From Fragum whitleyi (taxonomy: Eukaryota; Mollusca; Bivalvia; Cardiida; Cardiidae): a stretch of 64,000 nt of DNA. Numbering within the stretch: the first letter of the stretch is position 1; the number at the start of each line of letters is the position of its first letter. Shown here piece by piece: positions 55,429-64,000 of this stretch. Location: positions 32,455,056 through 32,519,055 of the forward strand of contig OX411556.1 in assembly GCA_948146395.1 (NCBI GenBank), read 5' to 3'. The notes below the pieces were generated by a model. It was given only the letters and a program-made list of their open reading frames with translations, was not told where the DNA came from and searched no databases. A program made the translations under genes and the position numbers.

Positions 55429-56194
55429 TACATGTACAGGTAATCAAATGTTTTCATTTTGAGCACAGAACGAGCGAGTACCACAAAATGGCATCCTGCA
55501 AATTGCCTTTCTCGGCCGGAAGCGTATCTAATGCGTGCCTCAAACTTATGGCGCTCATATATACCCCGCTTTGCACTAGTGTACTTGCGTGCAAAGCAGG
55601 GTATAATTTGCAAACGGTTTACACCGTTTAGTCACCCTGAACACAAGACATGTCTGTGTTGTTAAAAGAAGTGAAGTTCAGATTTTTTAGTCCGGCCTTA
55701 ACTCGTTATTTGGTATTCCCTTAGTGAGCACATTTTGATCGCTCACAGACGATATGAGACCTTGGTTTGTATAATTTCTGAATCTAGTAACAATTTTTGT
55801 CGAAATACTAGGTCACCCCTTTTGTACTTTTGGCATGATTCTAGGCTCGAATTTCCTCTCTTGTGATTGGTTGGTGGTTGGTTTCATTTTAAAGTGAAAA
55901 CACACCTAACTTTTCCAGCAAATGACTTTTAATTTTAATTGCATTAGATATGAGCAGCGTTGAAGTTTACCTATACCGAAGACAGTGTAAATTTAGCCAA
56001 CAAAAAGTGACACCATTGTCATCATTGTGACAATACCAATCATGGTAACTGTTATTTAAATAACCATTTAAGGGCTAGAACTCTCTTATATACGTTTTTA
56101 TGCATCCAAGTTTTTCACTGAGAAGTAAAGGGATCCGATTGATATGAACGGGGTTCTTTGGTTTCGATTTGACACATTCGTGACCTTGTTTTAT

Positions 56195-56460
56195 AATTGT
56201 GATCCGTCACGCGAAAAGGGACCATCTGGAAACTTCGTGAAACATCAGAAAAAAGAGATTGGGTCTAGAACAGGCAAACCAGAGATCGCATTTCAAAAAT
56301 TCTTTCACACGAATGTAGATTGATTATTCTAGATTAGAATAAAAAAGGTAAGTGCGAAAATTTTCGACCATAGTCAGTCTGCGCAATCCGCGCAGTCTGA
56401 CAAGGGTCGACAATTCACACACTTCCCACGTGGCCCAATATTGCGTGACGAGTCACAATT
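56195..56460. mobile_element. MITE abutting the FAS1 promoter
   Basis: AATTGTGATCCGTCACGCGA (left) and TTGCGTGACGAGTCACAATT (right) are inverted, and GGGACC/GGCCC extends the pairing. The core CAGTCTGCGCAATCCGCGCA then GTCTGAC is shared with 3905-4136. It ends 7 bp before TATAAAAT. Confidence 0.8.
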
Positions 56461-56466
56461 TTGAAC

Positions 56467-56474
56467 TATAAAAT
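56467..56474 (+). promoter_or_regulatory. TATA-like box of the FAS1 gene
   Basis: TATAAAAT lies 64 bp before the ATG, placing a start site near 56497 with a ~40-nt leader. It lies only 7 bp beyond the end of an inverted-repeat MITE. Confidence 0.5.
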
Positions 56475-56537
56475 CAGAAGTCCTCGCCTCTAGAAGATAA
56501 GAACAAACACTTCGAGGAGGGAAACTCAGCCCTAAAA

Positions 56538-56697
56538 ATGAAAGGATTTCTTGTATTAGTTTTGTGTTCTTCCCTTTATGGCTTAATCTCTGCGTTTGAG
56601 GATAAGTCCATCGAGCAGTGGCTTATCGACAATAATTATCAAACATTCGCCTTTGCTATTAACTTTACGGGCCTGACTCAAGAATTAACTTCCCAAG
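56538..56697 (+). CDS. FAS1 protein exon 1 (signal peptide, start of domain 1)
   Basis: ATG in context CTAAAAATGA, 64 bp after a TATA-like box. Encodes the signal peptide, then FEDKSIEQWLIDNNYQTFAF and GLTQELTSQ, one base before donor GTAATT. The open frame runs on to 56813 into repeat DNA, which is intronic. Confidence 0.88.
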
Positions 56698-59600
56698 GTA
56701 ATTTATTTCTCATTTTTAGCTTGGCTGTTTTCGAGGAAAACTCGGGGTATTGCTATAGCCTTGGTGTGGTCGTTTTTGTCGTCGTCGATGTGCGAAACTT
56801 TGACATTTTGTGATAACTTTTGAATGGTAAGTGATAGGGCCTTAATATTTCACATGATGATTACATGAGACAAGGCCTTTCTTTTGGTTACAAGTTAAAG
56901 GTAGATAGTAAAGGTCAAGGTCATTTTTCAAGATCATTGACCCCCCCCTCACCACACACACAAACAACCAAATTTAAACATTTGCCATAACTTACTTTTG
57001 CATGGTAAGTGAATGGGCCTTCATATTTCACATGATAATTATTTGGGTCAACGCCTTTCTATTTGTACCAAGTTTAAGGTCATCAGTGAAGGTCAAGGTC
57101 ATTTTTCAAGGTCAAACTTTTGGGAAAAAAACAACAAATTTTAGTTATTGCCATAACTTACTTTTGAATGGTATGTGATAGGGTCTTCATATTTCACATG
57201 ACGATTATTTGGGATAAGGCCTTTCTGTTTGTACTAAGTTTAAGGTCATCAGTCAATGTCAAAGTCATTTTTCAAGGTTAGACTTTTGAAAAAATCCAAA
57301 TCTTAACATTGGCCTTAAATTTTGAATGGTAAGTGATAAGGCCTTCACACCCCAAATGATAATTACCTTGGACAATGCCTTTCTGCTGGGACCAATTTCA
57401 AGGTCATCAGTCAAGTTCCGGGTCATTTGTAAGGTCAATTTTTCGTAGATAAAACTGATATTAGCCGTAACTTTAAATTGTTAAGTCATAGAGCTTTGAA
57501 ATTTCACATGTGCATTGATTGTGATAAGACCGTCACATGCATAACAATGCCAAGATCATAGGTCATTTGGTGAAAGTCACTCATTTATAACTTAAACACT
57601 TCATAATTTGCTTTATATTTTTTGACTGGTAAAGACATTAACTGCTCAAAAGTGGTTTCTAGAAGCATTTTGTGCAAATAATGCCTCTTTTTGGACTCAG
57701 ATTTTTTCACCATCCAGCACTTAACAGCCGAGCGTAGGCACCCGTAGGCAGTTCTCTTGTTTATGTTTATATTAGAAGCGACAAGAGCTCATTGTTTTTT
57801 AGGGCGACTGATTTCAATAAAGATATTGCTGGATCTTTGGCGTCGTCGCTTTTGACGGCGTTTCGATCGGCTTCGTCATAATGGGAAACTTTGGCATTTT
57901 GTAAAATCCCTCAAAACTTAGAATATACGATATATATTCATAAAATTGTTTTGTAGTTAAAGGCAAAGACAATTCTTCATAATAATTCATGAATTTTCAA
58001 TCTGTGACCTTTTAGTGAAAAGTAAATTATGTCTAAAGATGCATAGAAAACGTTGTGACCTTCAACTGACATCCCATAAGCATGTACCATGGACTACCCA
58101 AAAACCAAGTTTCTCAAAAGCTTAATAAGACAACTGCAGATCGAGCAATGCTAATTGCTCGCATTGAGGACAGAGAAGAACACCAGAGAGACAATGTTAA
58201 ACAGAAAAGAGGCAAGATACAGTTTTAAACCGAGCAATAAGATGACGAATTACTGCTCGACACAAAGTTTAAAAAAAACAGCAATTGTTTGGTCAACAGA
58301 AAGCCACCATATCACTCAAAATCGGCAAGTCAAATGGTTTTGGGTCTGCAATACTTAGAAAACGACATAAAACTTACGAATTACTACAAATCATTATGCT
58401 TTGGCGTGTCGAATGGAATTTAAGGCAACGACGAAGAGTCTACTGGTACGATGAAAGCAGATTCCTTCGTGATGCTGTGGCAAAGAATTGGTGTTTTTGT
58501 GCACTTTTGGACTTTGTGTATGCACGCTCATAAACATGATTTTTATCCGTTTGTCGTATTTAGTATTGTTCTAACAAAAAGTATAGTAAGTGGATGTAAA
58601 TCGTTTTTTGGTTATGTTTATATTATACATGTATTTAAAATAGGCCCACTATCAACGAAATACTTCTATTATCAAAAGCACTACGTGTATATTTTTAGTA
58701 GACATTGTGACACTTTCTCGACAAAGAGTTTTTATCGACTATTCAGTACTCAACAGCCGAGCGCAGACACCCGCAAATAGTTCTCTTGTTTACTCAAAAG
58801 ACGTTCCTCTTGCTGCACCCAATGGCTTCCGACAATGGTTTCACTGCTTGAGCAGTGGAGTACCGCGTGGTTTAAAATACATGCATAGGACACCGGGACA
58901 GAGGAACAGATTCCAATAATGCTTTTGCTAAGCGATTGTTTTCTGCTCACAAAATTTACTCCTCTTTCGCAGATGTGTCTATCATCGAGGGTTGCATGTA
59001 AATACCAACTTGCTTTGGCTTATGTCGCCCGGACAAAATGTTAGACTGGTCAATATTCAAAGTGATCGTTGACGAAATTTCTTGTAAGAAGCTTTTTTCA
59101 AGGGGAAAGTGGGTCAAAAGTAAAACGTTTAAAGTAGTTTTAAGAGATCTTTGGACGGTTAAAAACGCTTTTTTTAAAAAAAAAAAAGGTGATCGTCTGC
59201 CGACGCCAATCCACATTGTTGTCCAATTATATGTTACAAGGAAGCACGAAGGCCATAGTTGTAAACGCATTGAAGTCGCCTTATACAGTGACTTGCCGTT
59301 GTTGTTGTTTTTCCTGTAAATCTTATTCGGTGTTCTGTACACGGTGATCTATTTGAATGATCTCACGGGCTCCGTACGGGAAACACATTTCCTTGCAATT
59401 TTTAATTGCAATTACAACTCAAGCACCCAAAAAAATCTTTATGAAAAAGGGCTCTGTGTTCTGTGACTACATTTACATTTACATATACACCATAGAAATA
59501 TGTACTACTACATTAAATCGTACGACCACCGCACGGTATCCGTTCGGGGAATCGTATGATTATGGGATTTTTTTCAATTTCCCGATTACGCCGAATTATA

Positions 59601-62404
59601 ATAGACACCGAATGGGCTCAGTGAGCCTAATGGTATTATAGAGTCCCTGTGTAAACTAAACATGGGAAAGATAAATAAAAGTATGAAAAAATAATCCCAT
59701 ATTTCGCCTGTTTAGTATAGATGGATTGCGTTGAGACTTGAATTTGCTACAACCGAACATTGATGATACTAAAAATACATATACGGACACTAACAATAGT
59801 TGCCGCTGATCTTTTGACATGTACTAGAAGACTTATGTTAAATTTTCGTACTTTAACAGTCGATTATTCAACATTATGAAATACTTTGGCCGTGACTTTT
59901 TAACATTAAACTGTTTGGTAATTGCATATTAAAGGGTGGGTGCAAAACAATCGTAAGTGCCTTTATATTATGGTCGCTTACAATAGTTATTTCGCCTCGT
60001 GTCATTTCAAATAGTCTCAGATTTACCACAAGCAAATAAAGTTGATAGACTATGAATTCGCACTGTCTGTTTTCAAAATACGCTAAGCAGATGGATAAGG
60101 TCTCTTAATGTATTTAGAGAAAAAAAGGCAATTTTCTCATTGTAGTTTGTAGTCGTCTATGCTGATCAATGTTTTCGCCTCACAAACATGCCAAAATGAT
60201 TTAATTTTAGTCGTGTCAATTGTGATTCGACAATCTTTTTTGCCTTTAAAACTGGTTTCATCCTTCAATGAAATTATTTTTTCGTAATCGACTTTTTTTT
60301 AGCTTCCTATCGAGAAAATTCCACATGATATCTGACTCATTTGAAGAAATCTTTACTTTATTCTTTATGATATTACATAATAAGGTATGAGAGATTGACT
60401 TTTTATTTGAATTTTTTAATGTTTTTAACGAAAGCGTGAACAAATCACATCCATATATGAATACTTCCCGCGTATTTATGTATTCATATAGAACGACCTT
60501 TTTTGAAGTTTCATACCGCCACAATACTATATCAACCATCACTGTTGAAAATGACACATGCTCATTAAGGTATTGGGCCCATAATAGTTCCATAACTTTT
60601 TGAAAGAAATGATCTTTCACAATGCTAACAGAGGTTTCCTAATGATTTCATTAGAAACCTTTGTTTACTCTGTTAAAGGTCATTACTTCTGCAACGTTGT
60701 AGAGCTATAATGATTTCACTAACTTAATTATGTTTACTGTTTTTGCAGGACCATATACAGTATTCTTGCCAAGTGACATCGTTTTCCTGAAACTTGGATC
60801 GGCTTCTCTACAGAGCTATATTACAGAGCCAAAGAAGATTAACTACATCATTAAGTATCATATCATTCCGAAGTTTGTGTTGAGTGCAACCATCACTCGC
60901 CCTATAAACGAAACCACACTCAACGGAGAAACACTTTTAATACAGCCTACTCAGTCGGTAAGAGCCCCGTTGCTCCGTGGTAGCATCCTTTTTGTGTGTT
61001 TTTCAATAGTAACAATCTCTTCGTGTTTTACCGTTTCGGCAGTGATTTGTTCGTACTTTTTAGGTCTGGTAGATTTCTTTTCATTTAAGCCTGTGCGTGG
61101 CATTTCCAACAATTTTAAAAGTTCGCAAGGCAAAGACTCTGGCCAGCCTGTGCATTCGCACAGTCCGACTAAAGTTTTCACTATGCGCTTGGTAGTTAGA
61201 AGTGGTCTCAAAGTATCTTTAGACAGTCAGGCAGTATTCAGATTGCACCACAGAATCGTCAAATTGTTGTAAATGTCACGCACAGGTCTACTCATTTCTT
61301 TTCCCGTTGTGTAATATATCTATTCACACCTTTTTTCTGTTGTGATAGTTACCGTAAATTCCGGGCATAAAGTCGCGGCTTATCCTTTAGAAATTTTGAA
61401 ATTTTCACGGGTGCGACTTACAAGCCGGGAACTTCTATAGGGCAAACGCTGATTTTATTTTACTAAATTGGCATTTTTGAGTAAATTAATGGACGAGTTG
61501 TCACAAATGGAAGGTAAGGGGAAACATGATCTTCTTGTCATGTATCTTCTCTATTGTGACTAGTCATGATTTACTAATGTTTGAATACGTATCCCAGTCC
61601 ATAGTTCTTAATTATAAAGCCGATTTTGTGCTGGAGGCTGAAATTGTAAACTTAGATGTCATAAATCAATAAACTTAAGTTATCATAGTACACGCCGCGG
61701 CTTATACGGGGGGCCGCGGCAATAGCGCAGTTGGTAGCGCGCCGGACTTCTAATCCAGGGGTCTATATTCGCACGGGTTCGATCCCCGGCCGCGGCACTT
61801 ATCCTTTCCGACATTTGTCTTCCACCAATGGGTAGATAATCGTAAACCTATGTGGAATAGCAACTGGAGGCTAGGAAAGGGATGTGGTGGTAGTACTGGT
61901 ATGAGAAAAACCAGGAATCCATCGTTAGGTGCTCCAGTCGTCGCGATATAACTGAGAGATTGTTGAAAGCGACGTAAAACCCCAATTCAATTCAATTCAA
62001 CTTATACGTGGGTGTGGCATGTGTGATTTTTATTTCATAGACTGCTCAAAAAGAGAGTTGCGGCTTATACGCCGGTGCGGCTCATTTTTCAGATAAGACG
62101 GTATCTCATCGAGTCTTTTTCTGTTGTGATAGTTATCTCGTTATTGACTTATTTGTACCGTGAAAATTTGACGATCCAGGCAACGGCATATTTCAGGGAA
62201 TACTGATCAATAACAAGACCCACGTGTTGCCTGGCGGCAGTGATATTGTGTGTAACAACGGCGTTATTCACCTGATAGACAACGTCCTTGAAGCCCCAAC
62301 CTTACCCGACATTACAACTACTGCTTTACTACTTACCCACGACAACGAGTTCCGGGACATGTTTATGGCTCTTCTTCTAGGAAACTTCACCCACTTGTTA
62401 GACA
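56538..62404 (+). CDS. Secreted fasciclin (FAS1)-domain protein, 5' part; gene continues past the window
   Basis: Exons 56538-56697, 60749-60957 and 62197-62404 join in phase; the protein is open at the right edge (192 residues plus one base). Residues 1-19 form a signal peptide (MKGFLVLVLCSSLYGLISA). One complete FAS1 domain follows: TVFLPSDIVF (H1-like, 57-66), the Y90-H91 motif in YHIIP, TLNGETLLI, and NNGVIHLIDNVL (H2, 143-154). A second FAS1 domain begins at about TALLLTHDNEFRDMF. N-glycosylation sequons NFT, NET, NKT and NFT are present. The family (periostin/TGFBI-like, stabilin and many invertebrate matrix proteins) acts in extracellular matrix and cell adhesion. The orthologue cannot be named from this part. 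Confidence 0.88.
56713..57772 (-). mobile_element. Pearl-like element in FAS1 intron 1
   Basis: Reverse orientation: start AACAAGAGAACTGCCTACGG (57772 downward), about six ~155-bp units (CTTTTGAATGGTAAGTGAT, AATTTCACATGAT, GGTCAAGGTCATTTTTCAAG), end CCCGAGTTTTCCTCGAAAAC then AGCC. The end is 16 nt from the exon 1 donor. Confidence 0.8.
57773..58135 (-). mobile_element. Second, decayed pearl-like fragment
   Basis: GGCGTCGTCGCTTTTGACGG, GGGAAACTTTGGCATTTTGT and a partial unit resemble the end region of 56713-57772. A matching start (CAACAGCCGAGCGCAGACAC...TCTCTTGTTT) sits at 58749-58790, with the transposase remnant between. Confidence 0.55.
58150..58560 (+). pseudogene. Decayed Tc1/mariner-type transposase fragment
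   Basis: One frame near 58405-58480 reads VEWNLRQRRRVYWYDESRFL. The DESRF block is the hallmark around the second catalytic Asp of Tc1-like DDE transposases, and W-x-x-x-Q-W-R-R-V is usual before it. Upstream and downstream frames are broken by stops and shifts. It splits the pearl-like fragment, so it is the younger insertion. Confidence 0.6.
58800..60564. other. FAS1 intron 1, right part
   Basis: No recognised element. A 120-codon minus frame (60258-60620) runs into the fold-back element and has no family features. Confidence 0.35.
60565..60727. mobile_element. Fold-back MITE (copy 2), just upstream of FAS1 exon 2
   Basis: TTAAGGTATTGGGCCCATAA and the complement-like end ATAATGATTTCACTAACTTAA; inner GAGGTTTCCTAATGATTTCA then TTAGAAACC. 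Same family as 37170-37334, more diverged. It ends 21 nt before exon 2. Confidence 0.75.
60749..60957 (+). CDS. FAS1 protein exon 2 (core of domain 1)
   Basis: Acceptor TTTTTGCAG completes Gly54, then PYTVFLPSDIVFLKLGSASL, YIIKYHIIPKFVL and TLNGETLLIQPTQS, ending phase 0 before GTAAGA. The read-through frame to 61272 is MITE sequence and was rejected. Confidence 0.92.
61088..61289. mobile_element. GCCTGTGC-type MITE (copy 5)
   Basis: AGCCTGTGCGTGGCATTTCC and TTGTAAATGTCACGCACAGG ends, core CAGCCTGTGCATTCGCACAG. FAS1 intron 2. Confidence 0.75.
61350..62103. mobile_element. ACCGTAAATT...ACGGT element interrupted by a SINE
   Basis: Left ACCGTAAATTCCGGGCATAA, internal CGCGGCTTATAC motifs (GCGGCTTATAC recurs at 61698 and 62060), right CAGATAAGACGGT. 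Both sides are flanked by TTTTTCTGTTGTGATAGTTA (61332 and 62116), a 20-bp direct repeat too long for a usual target duplication. Confidence 0.5.
61711..62000 (+). mobile_element. tRNA-derived SINE, complete with target duplication
   Basis: The tRNA-like head (61713-61797) has a 7-bp acceptor stem GCCGCGG/CCGCGGC, D arm GCGC-AGTTGGTA-GCGC, a loop CTTCTAA (Arg-TCT-like), and B box GGTTCGATCCC. The body and a CAATT-repeat tail follow. CTTATACG flanks both sides (61701 and 62001). Confidence 0.85.
62197..62404 (+). CDS. FAS1 protein exon 3 (end of domain 1, start of domain 2)
   Basis: Acceptor ATTTCAG, phase 0. Encodes GILINNKTHVLPGGSDIVCN and GVIHLIDNVLEAP, then the start of the next domain, LLLTHDNEFRDMFMALLLGN. 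Ends one base before GTAAGC. Confidence 0.92.
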
Positions 62405-62468
62405 GTAAGCCCTTTTATCTTATAACTATACAAATATCCGTGTGAAAACATCACATATGATATTTTTA

Positions 62469-63445
62469 GCTCACCTGAGCACAAAGTGCTCAAGGAGAGT
62501 TATTGTGATCACTCACCATCCTTCGTCCGTCTATCGTTCGTACGCCCGTCTGCCTGTCCGTCCGTCAACAATTGCTTTAAACATCTTCTCCTCATAAACC
62601 ACTGAGCCAATCAAACTGAAACTAGACAGGGACGTTCCTTTGGTAAGGTTCTTCAAAGCTTGTTAAAAGAATTTATTTTCTATCAAAAACCCAACTCTGG
62701 TTGCCACGGTAACAGAAAGGACGAAAATTGCCGAATATCGTAGAAAAAAATTTCTCCTCGAAAACCACTTAACCGATAAAACCGCAACTGGGCAGGGATG
62801 TCCCTTGAGCGAAGCTTTTTAAAAGATGTTAGATATTTTTATTTCATCAAAAATCCTGGTTTTCATGGTAACGGAAAGGCTGAAAATGGCCGAAAATGGC
62901 CAAAAACCTAAGAAAAAATTCTTCTCCTCCTTAACAACAAGGCTAATCAAGCTGAAACTTGACAGGGATGCTTCTTTGGTCAAGCGCTTTAAACGTTTTT
63001 AGAGAATTTAAAGAATTTAATTTCATCAAAAACTCTGGATTCCATGGTAACGGAAAGGCTGAAAATTGCTAAAAATCTCAGAAAAAAATCTTCTCCACTG
63101 GGCAAATTAAGCTGAATCTTTGTAGGGATGTTCCTTGGGTGAATCTCTACCAAAGTTGTAAAGGAATTTTATTCAATATAAACTCTGGTTTCCATTGTAA
63201 CAGAAATGTAAAAAAATGGCTAAATATCTTTTTAAAATTTAATCTTCTCCAAAACCATTTCGCCAATCAATTTTAAACTTGGCAGGGATGTTCTTTCGGT
63301 GTAGGTCTACTAAAGTTGTTAAAATAATTGAATTTCATTGATAACTTTTGTGGCCATGGTTACAGTAAGGTTAAAAATTAAAAAAAAAAAATCAAAAATC
63401 AAAAACCACCCTTTATGTACATCAAACATCGACGAAAACAAGGCA
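62469..63445 (-). mobile_element. Pearl-like element, ~170-bp units (reverse)
   Basis: AGCTCACCTGAGCACAAAGT then GCTCAAGG hairpin end, GTCCGTCTATCGTTCGTACG then CTGTCCGTCCGTC, then five units with TTCTCCTC...CCAAT(C/T)AAACTGAAAC...GACAGGGA...GTTCCTTTGG and CCATGGTAACGGAAAGG. It begins 64 bp after the FAS1 exon 3 donor. Confidence 0.8.
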
Positions 63446-64000
63446 AATGGAGTTATATGATAATTATAATACGTACTTAGGGTATTGTATAAAAATTTTT
63501 ATCTGACTCGGTTGTGGGAATTGATAATTGTCGAGGCTCTATGTTCAATTCCCCCAATGTCGTTAGATATTCTTTTCATACAAAAACCTAGTAAGTATTA
63601 TATATATGATGCTTTGTTGGAGGCAACATGTATATATATTGCTGAATTAATTTGAATATGAAAATATGTATCGCGACTTTTGTGGAACTCCGGTCCAAAC
63701 GAACTGTAATGCTAACATATTGTCCGGAATTTACGTCAGACCTATTCGTTTTTATCAATATCATCATTGGATAGTCGCTGATTTCTCTTTCTTTTCATTA
63801 TTCATTTATGTATTTATCTTTTTCTGTCAAGTTTAAGTATTATCATCTTTTCTCTCCTTTTTGGTATTTACAAACGCTTAAATGGATTTTTGTAGTTCCG
63901 GCATGCATTGGGTCTTTGTGGCGGGTTCAACGCTTGTACGTTATTCCGGGTCATTGTAGTATTTTGATGACGTCGACGTTATCTTGACGTCGTGCATAAC
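63446..64000. other. FAS1 intron 3, to the window edge
   Basis: AT-rich DNA, no further FAS1 exon seen before the edge. Confidence 0.35.

Larger units (their letters stand above)
53988..56194. other. Divergent spacer between SNAPC1 and the FAS1 gene
   Basis: Must contain the SNAPC1 promoter (left) and the distal FAS1 promoter (right). Two G-rich tracts and one minisatellite occupy 54908-55428. No conserved promoter element could be assigned to SNAPC1. Confidence 0.4.

Noticed and set aside
56698..56813. Continuation of the FAS1 exon 1 frame
   Set aside because: Encoded by the pearl-like element end; the donor after CAA-G joins exon 2 in phase and completes GPYTVF.
60958..61272. Continuation of the FAS1 exon 2 frame
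   Set aside because: Follows a good GTAAGA donor and runs into a MITE; exon 3 at 62197 restores the FAS1 domain in phase.
61713..61797. Functional tRNA-Arg (TCT) gene
   Set aside because: The anticodon stem has a mismatch, the variable/T region is irregular, and it continues into a SINE body also found at 34014-34287.

Overview
The window is nuclear DNA of a metazoan, most likely a bivalve mollusc. Genes are split into short exons with GT-AG introns. The introns and spacers are full of elements with a core of ~150-180 bp tandem units, an ACGG/ACAG microsatellite and a hairpin end. That is the layout described for bivalve 'pearl' elements, which are thought to be non-autonomous Helentron relatives. 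No bacterial-style operon, CRISPR array or phage is present.

Three protein genes can be assembled exon by exon with consistent splice phases. (1) On the minus strand, 22540 to 5613, lies a complete 12-exon SLC23-type nucleobase/ascorbate transporter of about 614 residues. (2) On the minus strand, 53987 to 30592, lies a ten-exon SNAPC1 gene, a subunit of the snRNA-activating complex, of about 571 residues with an unusually long Lys/Ser/Glu-rich tail. (3) On the plus strand, from 56538 past the right edge, lies a secreted fasciclin (FAS1)-domain protein; three exons are visible. SNAPC1 and the FAS1 gene are transcribed divergently from a ~2.5 kb spacer. A single candidate internal exon of an unidentified plus-strand gene lies at 705-892. 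The three genes have unrelated jobs (membrane transport, snRNA transcription, extracellular matrix/adhesion) and do not look like a functional cluster.

Left region (1-22.6 kb): the SLC23 gene holds most of the unusual structure. A degenerate ~42-bp minisatellite (20255-21115) is built from the 3' end of SLC23 exon 2 plus its splice donor. A ~5 kb inverted-repeat element in the intron between exons 9 and 10 carries a regularly phased ATACGTTAC motif. A decayed second copy of the terminal exon lies just downstream of the stop.

Middle region (22.6-30.5 kb): an intergenic stretch with nested inverted-repeat elements (TA-flanked, Tc1/mariner-like termini) and a dispersed repeat carrying two perfect CRE palindromes.

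Right region (30.5-64 kb): SNAPC1 introns are packed with pearl-like elements, a tRNA-derived SINE, fold-back elements and a hAT-like element with a perfect 8-bp target duplication. The FAS1 introns hold more pearl-like DNA, a decayed Tc1-type transposase and a complete SINE with its target duplication.

All exon calls come from reading splice sites, phase and remembered family motifs. No alignment or transcript data were available.
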